Assembly: GCA_902167985.1 (NCBI GenBank)
Contig: CABHNZ010000017.1
Location: forward strand, 42,942-106,941
Direction of reading: 5' to 3'
Source: Shinella sp. UYSO24
GTDB lineage: Bacteria; Pseudomonadota; Alphaproteobacteria; Rhizobiales; Rhizobiaceae
DNA length: 64,000 nt
Under the pieces are notes generated by a model, which saw nothing but the letters and a program-made list of their open reading frames with translations, was not told the origin of the DNA and made no database searches. The position numbers and the translations under genes were made by a program. Shown here piece by piece: positions 17,959 to 28,531 of this stretch. Numbering within the stretch: the stretch's first letter is position 1; each line of letters opens with the position of its first letter.

Positions 17959-19071
17959 ATGAACATCGCTTTCTATGCGCCGCTGAAGTCTCCCGACCAT
18001 CCCGTGCCCTCCGGCGACCGGCTGATGGCCCGACAGCTCATGGCGGCGCTGGAGCTTGCGGGGCACAGGGTATCGCTCGTCTCGGAATTTCGCGCCTTCC
18101 TGTCTTCCGCCGAGGACGATGGCAAAGGACGGCAGGCGATGGCGGACGCGGAGATTGAGCGGATCGCCGGGCTATGGCAGGCCTCCGACCTCTGGCAGAC
18201 CTCCGGGCCGCCCGACGCCTTCATCTGCTATCACCCGTATTACAAGGCGCCGGACCTGATCGGGCCGGTTCTCTGCCGGCGCTTCGGCCTTGCCTATTTC
18301 ACCATCGAGACATCCTATTCGCATCGCCGGAATATCGGCGAATGGGCGCGCGCGCAGGCTTGCGTGCTCGATGGCGCACGGCTTGCAGCGGCGAATATCT
18401 GCATTACCGGCCGCGATCATGACGGGCTGCGGCAGGCGGCGCCGGAGGTGCGGCTCGCCCGGCTTTTCCCATTCATCGATGCGGCACCCTATCTTGCACT
18501 TTCACCCGCAGCGGAAGCCGGGCGGCTGGTGACGGTCGCGATGATGCGGCCGGGCGACAAGCTCTCCAGCTACCGGGCGCTTGCCACGGCTCTCGGGCTG
18601 ATCCGTGACCGCTCATGGCGACTGTCGGTCATCGGTGACGGGCCGGAGCGGGCGGCGGTGGAGGCTGCCTTTGCCGAGGCTGGGATTGCTGAGCGGATCG
18701 ATTTTCTCGGCCAGAAGACGGCCGACGAGATTGCTCTCCTTCTGTCGACAGCCTCTCTCTATGTCTGGCCCGGCCATGGCGAGGCCTATGGGCTTGCCTA
18801 TCTCGAAGCACAGGCCGCCGGCCTGCCGGTGGTGGCCGAGGCGGTGGCAGGCGTGCCCGAAGCTATTTCCGACGGCGAGACCGGCCTATTGACCGCGCCT
18901 GGCGATGCGAAAGCCTATGCCGAGGCGATCGCAGCACTCCTGGGCGACGTGGCGAGACGCAAGGCCCTGTCGCAGAGCGCGCGGCAGATGATCGGCGAGC
19001 GGCGGTCCATTGCGGCCGCCGCCGCGCAACTCGACACCATTCTCAAATCTGCAATCGGGGAACGAGCATGA
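17959..19071 (+). CDS. GT4-family glycosyltransferase
   Basis: Retaining glycosyltransferase with the GT-B fold, likely building a surface glycan. The 370-residue protein begins MNIAFYAPLKSPDHPVPSGD (typical N-terminal donor-site entry). The C-terminal domain has WRLSVIGDGPERAAVE, IDFLGQK and GHGEAYGLAYLEAQAAGLPV, which is the E-x7-E region of GT4. It continues with VVAEAVAGVPEAISDGETG. ATG 17959 is chosen over an in-frame start six codons upstream because the fold begins there. The stop overlaps the deacetylase start by 4 bases (ATGA), so the two are translationally coupled. The frame is intact. Confidence 0.88.
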   Translation: MNIAFYAPLKSPDHPVPSGDRLMARQLMAALELAGHRVSLVSEFRAFLSSAEDDGKGRQAMADAEIERIAGLWQASDLWQTSGPPDAFICYHPYYKAPDLIGPVLCRRFGLAYFTIETSYSHRRNIGEWARAQACVLDGARLAAANICITGRDHDGLRQAAPEVRLARLFPFIDAAPYLALSPAAEAGRLVTVAMMRPGDKLSSYRALATALGLIRDRSWRLSVIGDGPERAAVEAAFAEAGIAERIDFLGQKTADEIALLLSTASLYVWPGHGEAYGLAYLEAQAAGLPVVAEAVAGVPEAISDGETGLLTAPGDAKAYAEAIAALLGDVARRKALSQSARQMIGERRSIAAAAAQLDTILKSAIGERA

Positions 19072-19826
19072 CGGAAGACCATTTCACTGCCGTTCTGGAC
19101 AGCGAGGCCGATGCCGGACGGCGCGTGCGTTTCTGGCTGCGCGACGACGACGCCATCGAGCCGACGCCGGCACTGACTGAGCTTACCGAACTTGCCGGCC
19201 GATATGCGGCACCGATCACGCTTGCGGTCATTCCGCGCGATACGGGCGCGGAACTTGCCGGCTTTCTCGACGGCCTTGTCGAAAGCTGTCCCGGCATCAG
19301 CATTGCGGTGCATGGCTGGTCGCATGAGAACCATGCCGGTCTTCTGGAAAAGAAACAGGAGCTGGGCGCGCATCGCTCGTCGCATGTCGTCGTCGGGGAG
19401 TTGCGTCAGGGCTTTGCCAAGCTGCGCGGCCTTCATCCGACGCGGTTCGTGCCGATGCTGGTGCCGCCGTGGAACCGGATCGCCACGTCGGTGATCAAGG
19501 AACTGCCGGTTCTGGGCTTTACCGCCCTTTCCACTTTCGGGCAGGAAAAGACGGCGCCGATTGCCATGCTCAACACCCATGTCGATATCATCGACTGGCA
19601 CGGCACGCGCGGCGGGCGGCCGGCAGGCACGCTGTTTTCCGAGACGGCACAACGCATTAGCGCGGCACGCGGCAGGGATGAGGCGACGATCGGCATCCTC
19701 ACCCATCATCTGGTGCATGATGCCGCCGCATGGCACTTCCTCGACCGGTTGTTTGCGCTGACATCGGCACATCCGGGCGCAGAATGGGTGGGCGCCGATC
19801 AGCTGATCCGCTCAGTTCGCCACTGA
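19068..19826 (+). CDS. Polysaccharide deacetylase-family protein
   Basis: A 252-residue protein of the NodB/CE4-like barrel fold. FWLRDDDAIEPTPALTEL gives the catalytic/metal Asp pair near residues 24-26. ISIAVHGWSHENHA near residue 80 supplies the HxxxH metal ligands. LVPPWNRI is the conserved Pro-Pro-Trp-Asn motif, and ILTHHLVHD near residue 210 carries the late His. It is coupled to the preceding glycosyltransferase by a 4-base overlap, so it probably removes acetyl groups from the same glycan. The frame is intact. Confidence 0.85.
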   Translation: MTEDHFTAVLDSEADAGRRVRFWLRDDDAIEPTPALTELTELAGRYAAPITLAVIPRDTGAELAGFLDGLVESCPGISIAVHGWSHENHAGLLEKKQELGAHRSSHVVVGELRQGFAKLRGLHPTRFVPMLVPPWNRIATSVIKELPVLGFTALSTFGQEKTAPIAMLNTHVDIIDWHGTRGGRPAGTLFSETAQRISAARGRDEATIGILTHHLVHDAAAWHFLDRLFALTSAHPGAEWVGADQLIRSVRH

Positions 19827-19869
19827 CCGCAGTGAACGGCAAGGAGGGCCGGAAGCACGAGCGGGAAGA

Positions 19870-20847
19870 CTACCAGGACTTCCAGTTGACGAGGAGGCCG
19901 TCGCCTTCATGCCTGGCGGCAAGGCAGGCGGCCTCGACAGCCTCGAATGGTGCGCGGCGCGGAAGATCGGCGGCGATCAGGCCTGCCGGCGGCACGAAGA
20001 CGCTGGTATTGCGGAAGACAAGCGTCATGACGAGCGGTCCTGTCGACCACCATGCCGGCGCATCGGGCATGGCCTCGACGGCTCTTGGCAGAAGATCGAG
20101 CAGCATGTCGAAAGCCGGGTGGCCGGCCGGGGCTGCGATCAGCGAATTGGTGAGCATCAGGCTTCCCCTGCCCGTCTCGCGCGGCGTTGCCTCGTCGAGC
20201 GCGGTCAGCCCGACAAGCGGCAGAAGATCGGCAAAGCCGAGATCGTCACGGGCCGGATACCAGTCGCAATCCACATAGATGCCGCCTTCGCGGGCGAGGA
20301 TGACATAGCGCGCCACATCGACGGCACCGGGATAATCGCCGTCAGCGATCATCCGGCGATAGGCCGGGTGATCGGTCACGCCCAGCGCCTCAAGATCAGC
20401 CTCGCGCCAGAGCCTGTAGGCAAAGCCGGTCGCATCCGCATGGGCCTGCCAGCGGGCTGAGCCGGGCGGCACATCCATCGCGCCGATCCAGATCTGGTGG
20501 ATGACGCGCGGTACTGTTTCCCGGCCCTTTTCGTTCATGCGGCGGCGCAGATCGGGCGATGCCTTTGTCATGTCGGCAAGGACGGCCGGATCCGGCACCA
20601 GCGCATGCTGCAGGCCGAGGCGGGCGATGCGGTCGCCGGAGCTGGCGAGCTTCAGATAGGCGGAATGCAGCTTGCGCGGCAGGCCGAGTACGGTCGGTTC
20701 GCCCAGCGTGCGTCCGGCCATCGCTTCGTCATCCGCCCTGAGGCGATCGAGCGCCTCGCGCGCTTCGACAAAGTGCCCTTCCCGGATGAGGACGAGAGCA
20801 TCCTTCAGGCGGTCCTTATGGCGTTTGCGGCTTGATGTATCGCACAT
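19870..20847 (-). CDS. GT32-like glycosyltransferase (DXD sugar-binding)
   Basis: A 325-residue glycosyltransferase of the GT32/OCH1-like family. PRVIHQIWIGAMDVPPGS near residue 110 is the family entry motif. YRLWREADLEAL follows, and then DVARYVILAREGGIYVDCDW carries the DXD metal/nucleotide-sugar site near residue 190. I used ATG 20847 (MCDTSSRKRHKDRLKDAL); the frame remains open upstream to 20961 without conserved sequence. It converges with the deacetylase gene, ending 43 bases away. The first 100 residues are basic helices of unknown role. Confidence 0.85.
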   Translation of the reverse strand: MCDTSSRKRHKDRLKDALVLIREGHFVEAREALDRLRADDEAMAGRTLGEPTVLGLPRKLHSAYLKLASSGDRIARLGLQHALVPDPAVLADMTKASPDLRRRMNEKGRETVPRVIHQIWIGAMDVPPGSARWQAHADATGFAYRLWREADLEALGVTDHPAYRRMIADGDYPGAVDVARYVILAREGGIYVDCDWYPARDDLGFADLLPLVGLTALDEATPRETGRGSLMLTNSLIAAPAGHPAFDMLLDLLPRAVEAMPDAPAWWSTGPLVMTLVFRNTSVFVPPAGLIAADLPRRAPFEAVEAACLAARHEGDGLLVNWKSW

Positions 20848-20976
20848 GATCTTGGCCTTCGCATGGATGATGACCGGCACCTGTCGCAAGCGGCCGTCGG
20901 GCACCAAAGAGCGGGCCAAACAAGTGCCGCCGCGGGCCTGTTCCGGGGCAGTTTCGTGCAAGACAACCGCAGGTCA

Positions 20977-20990
20977 GTGTTATTTAACAC
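20977..20990. promoter_or_regulatory. Perfect inverted repeat, possible operator
   Basis: GTGTTATTTAACAC is a perfect 6-bp inverted repeat around TT. It is set in the 307-base divergent space between the GT32-like gene (minus) and the peptide-transporter operon (plus). No regulator is encoded adjacent, so a binding role is a guess. Confidence 0.3.
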
Positions 20991-21154
20991 CTGGCAAGCG
21001 GAACCATGTCTGCACGCGGCTGTTTGCCTCCAATTGCTACACGTGTTCGTCATAGACAGGCAATAAGGCGTGGGCTACGGTGCGGCCACTAAGGCCTTGT
21101 CTGGCCGATAAATTAATCCGGAAGTGCTGCCCGGGCGTGCTGGAAAGAGTGAGA

Positions 21155-23077
21155 ATGAACGAGCGTGACGAGTTGCTCCACATCGAAGGACTGAATGTCT
21201 CCTTCCCTGTGTTGGGCGGCGCAATTCACGCCGTGAAAGATTTCAGCATGCGGCTGCGCCCCGGCAAGGTGACGGCGCTGGTGGGTGAATCCGGTTCCGG
21301 CAAGTCCGCACTCGGCCGGGCGATCATGGGTATCGAGGCCGAAACCGCCCGGATTTCCGGCAAGGCGATTTTCGACGATCCGGCGCTCGGCACCGGGTCC
21401 GATGCGCAGCCGGTCGATCTCATCTCGCTGCCGCGCGACGGACGGTTGATCCGCGGCATTCGCGGCAAGCGGATGGGCATGATCTTCCAGGAGCCGATGA
21501 CCTCGTTTTCGCCGCTCCACACGATCGGCAACCAGATCGAGGAAAACCTCAAGATCCACACGCTGAAGAGCCCGAAGGAGCGGCGCGAGGCGAGCGAGGA
21601 AATGCTGAAACTCGTCGGGTTCGAAAATCCGGCCCGGGTGTTCGACATGTATCCGTTCGAGCTTTCCGGCGGCATGCGGCAGCGTGCGATGATCGCCATG
21701 GCGCTGATCTGCCGGCCGGCGCTGCTGATCGCCGATGAGCCGACGACGGCGCTCGACGTCACGATCCAGGCGCAGATCCTCAAGCTATTGCAGGAATTGC
21801 AGTCGCAGCTCAACATGGCGATGCTTCTGATTACCCACGATCTCGGCGTGGTTGCCAGCATGGCCGATGAAGTGGTGGTGATTTATCGCGGCGAAGTGAT
21901 GGAGGCGGGAACCGCCGAGGACATTTTCCGCAATCCGCAGCACGCCTATACGAAGGGCCTGATGGCCGCCGTGCCGGATTTCGACCGGCCGCGCAGCGAG
22001 CGGCTGAAGCCGCTCCGCGAAATCAGCGTCGATACGGCCGGGCTGATTGCGGGGCGGGCGAAGGCCGCAGCTGCCGTAGCGCAGCCGGTCAGGCGATCGG
22101 AGATCCTTCTTTCGATCAACCATGTGACGAAATCCTTCGCCGCCAAGCGCGAAGCGGGTTTCGGGCTGAAGCCGGTTTCCCGCACGATCGCGGTCAATGA
22201 CGTCTCCTTCGACATCCGCCGTGGCGAGACGCTCGGGCTCGTCGGCGAAAGCGGCTGCGGCAAGACTACGCTGTCGAAGATCCTGATGCGCGGGCTGACG
22301 GCGGATTCAGGCGCCGTCGTCTATGAGGGCGGTAGCGGCCCGGTGGATGTGCTGCAGGCCGAAGGCGAAGAGCTGCAGGCGCTGCGCACCAAGATCCAGA
22401 TGGTGTTTCAGGACCCCGTCTCGTCTCTTTCGCCGCGCATGACGGTGAGCAATATCGTGCGCGAACCGCTCGACATCCATGGCCGCGGCGACATGAAGAA
22501 GCGGCAGATGATCGTGCGCAAGCTCCTGAATGCCGTCGGCATGCCCGATCATTCGCTGATGCGCTATCCGCACAGCTTTTCCGGCGGCCAGAGGCAGCGT
22601 ATCGGCATTGCCCGCTCGCTGGCGCTCGGGCCGGATCTGCTGATCTGCGACGAGCCGGTCTCGGCGCTCGATGTCTCGATCCAGGCGCAGATCCTCAACC
22701 TGATGAAAGACCTGAAGGATGAGCTGGGGCTGACCTATCTGTTCATCTCGCACAATCTTGCGGTCATCAACTACATGGCCGACCGGGTGGCGGTGATGTA
22801 TGCCGGGCGGATCGTCGAGATGGGTCCGTGCGAGACGATCATGCGCTCGCCGGTTCATCCCTATACGAAGCGGCTGCTGGCCGCCGTGCCGCTGCCGAGC
22901 CTCGACCACAAGCTCGATTTTGCCGCCGCCGGGGAATCCAGCGCCAAGGTCAAGAAGGTCTGGGGCAAGCAGTTCCTCGATGAAGGCAATGCAGCAGATC
23001 TGACCCATGTGGATCTCGGAGGCGGGCATCTGGTGCTGGCCCGGCATAATGTCGATGCACGGGAGCTCGTCCGATGA
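21155..23077 (+). CDS. Peptide ABC transporter, fused double ATPase (DppD-DppF type)
   Basis: Cytoplasmic ATPase for an oligopeptide-class importer. The 640-residue protein is two complete ABC domains in tandem. Domain 1 has Walker A GESGSGKSALG (residues ~45-55), signature LSGGMRQRAMIAMAL, and Walker B LLIADEPTTALD. Domain 2 has GESGCGKTTLS (~370), FSGGQRQRIGIARSL and LLICDEPVSALD. Each half carries the C-terminal peptide-transporter extension (HAYTKGLMAAVP and HPYTKRLLAAVP). ATG 21155 matches family starts. It leads the operon and overlaps the binding-protein gene by 4 bases. The frame is intact. Confidence 0.93.
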   Translation: MNERDELLHIEGLNVSFPVLGGAIHAVKDFSMRLRPGKVTALVGESGSGKSALGRAIMGIEAETARISGKAIFDDPALGTGSDAQPVDLISLPRDGRLIRGIRGKRMGMIFQEPMTSFSPLHTIGNQIEENLKIHTLKSPKERREASEEMLKLVGFENPARVFDMYPFELSGGMRQRAMIAMALICRPALLIADEPTTALDVTIQAQILKLLQELQSQLNMAMLLITHDLGVVASMADEVVVIYRGEVMEAGTAEDIFRNPQHAYTKGLMAAVPDFDRPRSERLKPLREISVDTAGLIAGRAKAAAAVAQPVRRSEILLSINHVTKSFAAKREAGFGLKPVSRTIAVNDVSFDIRRGETLGLVGESGCGKTTLSKILMRGLTADSGAVVYEGGSGPVDVLQAEGEELQALRTKIQMVFQDPVSSLSPRMTVSNIVREPLDIHGRGDMKKRQMIVRKLLNAVGMPDHSLMRYPHSFSGGQRQRIGIARSLALGPDLLICDEPVSALDVSIQAQILNLMKDLKDELGLTYLFISHNLAVINYMADRVAVMYAGRIVEMGPCETIMRSPVHPYTKRLLAAVPLPSLDHKLDFAAAGESSAKVKKVWGKQFLDEGNAADLTHVDLGGGHLVLARHNVDARELVR

Positions 23078-25023
23078 GCGAGAACCGGACAACGAATAGA
23101 GCAATGCTGACCCGTCGCCATACGCTGGCGCTGCTTGCCGCCACCGCTGCCGCGCCGCGGCTTGCCATCGGCGCGCCCGCTTCGCCGATGACCTTTTCGG
23201 AATCGCCTTATGTGGCAAAATCGGCGGCGAACAGACCTTGCCGCCCGTTGCCGAGCGGTTGCCGAAGACACCGCGCGTTCTCAATCTTTCCCGCATGGGC
23301 CGCGAGGCGGGCACGTTCGGCGGCGATCTGCGGATGATGATCGGCGGCCAGCGCGATATCCGCTATATCCCGATCTTTTGCTACAACCGGCTGGTTTCCT
23401 ATAACGAACATTTCAAGCTGGAAGCCGATATTCTCGAAAGCTTCGAGGTGGAGAACGAGCGGATCTTCACGTTCCGCATCCGTGAAGGACACAAGTGGTC
23501 GGACGGCGAGCCGTTTACATCCGAAGACTTCCGCTATGTCTGGCAGGACGCTCCATGATAAGAAGCTGGCGCGCGGCGGCCCGCCGGCGACGCTTCTCAT
23601 CAACGGCAAGCCGCCGAAATTCGAAGTGCTCGACGAATTGACCGTGCGCTACAGCTGGGATGACCCGAACCCGGATTTCCTGGCCGATCTCGCCTCGCCT
23701 TCGCCGACACGCATCTGGTTTCCGGCCAAATATCTCAAGCAGTTCCACGCCCGTTACCAGACGGAGGAGATGCTTGCGCAATTCATCAAGAAATACAGGG
23801 TGCAGGACTGGGCAGCACTGCACCAGTTCATGTCGCGCACGGTGCGGCCGGAAAACCCGAACCTGCCGACGCTCGATGCCTGGCGCAACCGCACCGCGCC
23901 GCCGGCCGAACAGTTCGTCTTCGAGCGCAATCCCTATTACCACCGGGTCGACGAGAAGGGGCAGCAGCTTCCCTATGTCGACCGGGTGATCCTCGGCATC
24001 AGCTCCGGCGACCTCATTCCCGCCAAGACCGGCACCGGCGAGGCAGACCTGCAAGTCACCAATCTCGACTTTGCCGACTATACGTTCCTGAAAAGCGCCG
24101 AGAAGCGCTACGCGATCAATGTCGATCTGTGGAAGCAGATCCAGGGCTCGCGGATCGCGCTCATTCCCAACCTCAACTGCAAGGACGAGGGCTGGCGCAA
24201 GGTGGTGCAGGATGTGCGCTTCCGCCGGGCGCTGTCGCTGGCGATCGACCGTAGCGAGATCAACAAGGCGGTGTTCTACGGGCTTGCCAAGGAAAGCGCC
24301 AATACGGTTCTGCCGGACAGCCCGCTGTTCAAGCCGGAATATCGCGATGCCTGGGCGATCCGCGATGTCGGGGCTGCCAATGCGCTTCTCGATGCCGCCG
24401 GACTGCCGATGGACGACGAGACCGGTTTCCGCACCCTGCCGGATGGGCGGCCGCTCACCATCGTGGTGGAGAGCGCCGGCGACAACAGTTTCCAGTCCGA
24501 CGTGCTGGAGCTGGTGACGGACCATCTGCGCGATATCGGCGTGAAGATCTTCACCCATGTGACGGACAAGGAACTGATGCGCCGCCGGCTGAAGGGCGGC
24601 GATACGGTGATGGCCGTGTGGAGCGGGCTCGACAATGGCGTGCCGACCGCCGACATGTCGCCGAAGGAACTGGCGCCAACCAGCGACGACCAGCTGCAAT
24701 GGCCGGTCTGGGGCCTGCATTCCTTGTCTGTCGGCACCGATGGCCATCCGCCGGACCTGCCGGAAGCGATCGAACTTCTGAAGATGATGCATGAATGGCG
24801 CGACGCAGCCGACGAAATTGAGCGCACGGAGATCTGGCACAAGATGCTGTCGCTGTTCACCGATCAGGTGTTCACCATCGGCATCGTCAATTCGGCGCTA
24901 CAGCCGGTGGTCCGGGCGCGTCGCCTGAAGAACGTGCCGGACAAGGCGCTTTACGGTTTCGACCCGACATCCTATCTCGGCGTCTACATGCCGGATACGT
25001 TCTGGTACGAAGGGGGCGCCTGA
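23074..25023 (+). CDS. Peptide-type ABC transporter substrate-binding protein, two frame breaks
   Basis: Periplasmic solute receptor of family 5 (DppA/OppA). The N-terminus TRRHTLALLAATAA is a twin-arginine-like signal peptide. The body contains GGDLRMMIGGQRDIRYIP and FTFRIREGHKWSDGEPFTSE, the latter being the typical SBP_bac_5 signature. It then has a long C-terminal lobe with QDVRFRRALSLAIDRSEIN. The frame breaks near 23220 (one A lost from a run) and near 23553 (two lost or one gained). The repaired length is about 650 residues. The large size resembles binding proteins for modified or longer substrates, but the ligand cannot be read. Confidence 0.88.
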
Positions 25024-25024
25024 G

Positions 25025-26023
25025 ATGCTGCGCTACATCCTGTGGCGGATCATGATGATGATCCCGACCCTCATTCTCATCTCGATGCTGGTCTTCACCA
25101 TCATCAACCTGCCGCCCGGCGACTATTTCGAAAGCTATGTGGAGCAGCTGCGCGCCATCGGCGAAAAGGCCGACATGGCCGAGATTGCCGAATTGCGCGC
25201 CCGCTACGGCTTCGACCAGCCGGAGCCGATCCGTTACCTGCACTGGGTCTTCGGCATGCTGCATGGCGATTTCGGCTATTCCTTCGAATACCGCCTGCCG
25301 GTCTCGGCGGTCGTCGGCGACCGTATCTGGCTCACCATCGCCGTTTCCGTCATCACCATCATCGTCACATGGCTCATCGCCTTCCCGATCGGCGTCTATT
25401 CGGCCACGCACCAGTATAGCTGGGGCGATTACGGGCTGACCCTCGTCGGGCTTCTCGGCGTCGCAGTGCCGAATTTCGTGCTGGCGCTGATCCTGATGTA
25501 TTTCGCCAATATCTGGTTCGGGATTTCCATCGGCCATATCATGGACCCGGAATTCCTGTCGCAGCCGATGAGCTGGGCGAAGACGAAATCGATCCTTGAA
25601 CATATCTGGATCCCGGTCATCATCATCGGCACGGCGGGCACGGCGGCCATGGTGCGGCGCCTGCGCGCCAACCTGCTCGACGAGCTGCACAAGCAATATG
25701 TGATGACCGCGCGCGCCAAGGGCCTTCATCCGTTCAAGGTGCTGGTCAAGTATCCGCTTCGCATGTCGCTCAACTTCTTCATTTCCGATATCGGCTCGAT
25801 CCTGCCGGCCGTGATTTCTGGTGCCGAGATCACCGCCGTGGTGCTTTCGCTCGAAACCACCGGGCCGATGCTGATCCGCGCGCTGCAGAGCCAGGACATG
25901 TATCTTGCCGGTTCGTTCCTGATGTTCCTGAGCTTCCTGACCGTGATCGGCGTGTTGATTTCCGATATCGCGCTTGCCATGTTCGATCCGCGCATCAGGC
26001 TGCGCGGCGGGAGAACGAAATGA
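25025..26023 (+). CDS. Peptide-type ABC transporter permease (DppB/OppB type)
   Basis: Inner-membrane channel subunit. The 332-residue product begins MLRYILWRIMMMIPTLILI, with the typical first helix and positive N-terminus. It has the permease loop DELHKQYVMTARAKGLHPFKVLVKY near residues 218-242 and six hydrophobic helices. It starts one base after the binding-protein stop and overlaps the next permease by 4 bases. The frame is intact. Confidence 0.93.
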   Translation: MLRYILWRIMMMIPTLILISMLVFTIINLPPGDYFESYVEQLRAIGEKADMAEIAELRARYGFDQPEPIRYLHWVFGMLHGDFGYSFEYRLPVSAVVGDRIWLTIAVSVITIIVTWLIAFPIGVYSATHQYSWGDYGLTLVGLLGVAVPNFVLALILMYFANIWFGISIGHIMDPEFLSQPMSWAKTKSILEHIWIPVIIIGTAGTAAMVRRLRANLLDELHKQYVMTARAKGLHPFKVLVKYPLRMSLNFFISDIGSILPAVISGAEITAVVLSLETTGPMLIRALQSQDMYLAGSFLMFLSFLTVIGVLISDIALAMFDPRIRLRGGRTK

Positions 26024-27194
26024 CCGCCGCCACGACACGCGATCCGAACGCATTGCCGCATTTCGTCCATCAGGGTGTCTTCGACCCCTATGCGGCGGAA
26101 GCCGGCATCGGCGGCTCTTCGGCGATCAACGAAGCCTCGCAGCTGAAGCTGATGTGGATCCGCTTCAAGCGCCACAAGCTGGCGCTGATCTCCGGCATCC
26201 TGATCGTTCTGGCCTATATCGCCATTCTCTCCGTCGAGTTCCTGGCACCCTACAAGGTGCATACGCGCAACGTCGATTCCATCTATTCGCCGCCGCAGCA
26301 GATCCACCTGTTCGACCAGGGCAAGTTCGTCGGGCCGTTCGTCTATGGCCAGAAGATGGAACTCGACATGACGACGCTGCGGCGCGTCTATACCGACGAT
26401 ACGAACGACGTGCAGAAGCTGCGCTTCTTCTGCCGTGGCGAGCGCTACAAGTTCTGGGGCATGGTCGACGGCCATACGCATTTCGTCTGCCCGGCCGAGG
26501 GCGGCCATATGTATCTGCTCGGCACCGACAGGCTCGGCCGCGACGTGCTTTCGCGCATCATCTATGGCGCGCGCATCTCGATGACGATCGGCCTTCTCGG
26601 GGTGATGACGAGTTTCGTCCTCGGGATCGTGATCGGCGGTATTGCAGGCTATTGGGGCGGCTGGTTCGATCTCGTCGTGCAGCGCGTCATCGAGGTGCTG
26701 CATTCGATCCCGCATATTCCGCTCTGGCTGGCACTGGCGGCCGTCATGCCGGCGGACTGGAGCCCGCTTCTCATCTATCTCGGGATCATCTTCATTCTCG
26801 GCCTTCTCGACTGGACGAACCTGGCGCGCGCGTGCGTTCCAAACTTTTGTCCCTTCGTGAAGAGGATTACGTTCTGGCCGCGCAGCTGATGGGGGCAGGC
26901 AGTACCCGCATCATCAGCCGGCACCTCATTCCGGGCTTCATGTCACACCTGATCGCCAGCGCCACGCTGACGATCCCCGGCATGATCCTCGGTGAAACGA
27001 CCCTGAGCTTCCTCGGGCTCGGCCTTCGCCCGCCGATCACGAGCTGGGGCGTGCTGCTGACGGAAGCGAGAGGTGTCAGCATCATCGCGCTCTATCCGTG
27101 GCTGCTCCTGCCGGTCGTACCCGTTATTTTCGTCATCCTCGCCTTCAATTTCCTCGGCGACGGTCTTAGAGATGCAGCCGACCCCTATAAGTGA
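26020..27194 (+). CDS. Peptide-type ABC transporter permease (DppC/OppC type), one frame break
   Basis: Second channel subunit. N-terminal OppC-type segment QLKLMWIRFKRHKLALISG followed by a large periplasmic insert (residues ~60-165). LGTDRLGRDVLSRIIYGARIS is the OppC hallmark. The frame is lost at ~26832 (one G in GCGCGGTGCG). The repaired continuation is VRSKLLSLREEDYVLAAQLMG with the permease loop, then GETTLSFLGLGLRPPITSWG. Repaired length is about 391. It is the last gene of the importer, but glycosyltransferase genes follow on the same strand within 100 bases. Confidence 0.92.
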
Positions 27195-27289
27195 GGTCGG
27201 CCGGTCGGAAGGACCGCCGTGGCTCCCTCCCGCAGGACATGCGGATGGGCCAGCCGGAAAAGGCGTTTGAACTTTTGGAGAAACAGGGC

Positions 27290-28506
27290 ATGTCGCGACA
27301 CCTTGGGAACGCCCGCATCCTGATGTACAGCCATGATACGTTCGGCCTCGGCCATCTGCGCCGCTGTCGCACGATCGCCCATTCGCTGGTGGAAAACTAC
27401 CGCGGCCTCAACGTGCTGATCATTTCCGGCGCGACGATTGCCGGCGCCTTCGATTACCGCGCCCGCGTCGACTTCGTGAAGATCCCGAGCGTCATCAAGC
27501 TGCGCAATGGCGAATACACGTCGATGGACCGGCATATCGACCTGCAGGAAACCATGAAGATGCGCCAGTCGATCATCCGCCATACGGCGGAAACGTTCGA
27601 GCCGGACATCTTCATCATCGACAAAGAACCGCTCGGTCTGCGCGGCGAGGTGGAGGAGACGCTCACCTACCTCAGACCCGCGGCACGACGCTGGTGCTCG
27701 GGCTGCGCGACGTGATGGACGCCCCTCACCTTCTCGAAGCCGAATGGCAGCGGCATGACACGCTGCGCAAGATCGAACGCTTTTACGACGATATCTGGAT
27801 CTATGGTCCGCCGGATTTCTACGATCCGCTGACCGGGCTCGACGTTTCGGCCAATCTGCGCTCCAAGATGAATTTCGTCGGCTTCCTGCAGCGCAAGGCT
27901 TCCATCGATGCACAGGCGCAGACGCAGGCGAATGCCGGCGACGGCTCCGACTATCTTCTGGTGACGACCGGCGGCGGCGGCGATGGCGCAAGCCTGGTGG
28001 AAGACGTGATCAACGCCTACAAGGCCGACCCGACGCTGACCGCAAGAGCGATGATCGTGCTCGGCCCCTATATGCCGGGCGAACAGCGCGCCGCCTTTAC
28101 CGAAGCCTGCAAGGATTGCCCGCATCTCGACGTGATCGAGTTCGACAACCGGATGGAAGACCGGATTGCCGGCGCCAAGGCGGTGATCGCCATGGGCGGC
28201 TACAACACCTATTGCGAGATCCTCTCCTTCGACAAGCCGGCGCTGATCGTGCCGCGCACGCTGCCGCGCGAGGAACAGTCGATCCGGGCACACCGGGCGG
28301 CAGAACTTGGCCTTGTCGACGTTCTTGCGGCAGAAGAAGCGTCCGACAGCCTCAAATTCGCCGCAGCGATCAAGGCACTCCTGACGCGTGATCCACCATC
28401 GGTCAGCGCGCCTGGGATGCACCTCGAGGGGTTGACGAACATCACGCAGATCGTAGACGGGTGGTTCAAGCGCAAGGGCCACCATCTTGCCGTGGCCAAG
28501 GCTTGA
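27290..28506 (+). CDS. MurG-like glycosyltransferase (GT28 type), one frame break
   Basis: GT-B-fold transferase related to MurG/UDP-GlcNAc transferases. The N-terminal loop DTFGLGHLRRCRTIAHSL (residues ~15-32) and the C-terminal donor site AVIAMGGYNTYCEIL...LIVPRTLPREEQSIRA support this. The frame breaks near 27677 (one C lost from CCCC in RPRGTTLVLGLRD). Repaired length is about 405. ATG 27290 is chosen for GGAG about 10 bases upstream; in-frame starts at 27241 and 27191 are alternatives. It follows the importer operon by 95 bases and precedes two further transferases, so it is part of a glycan assembly unit. Confidence 0.82.
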
Positions 28507-28531
28507 GGAAAAAGGGACAGGTCCGGCCGGA

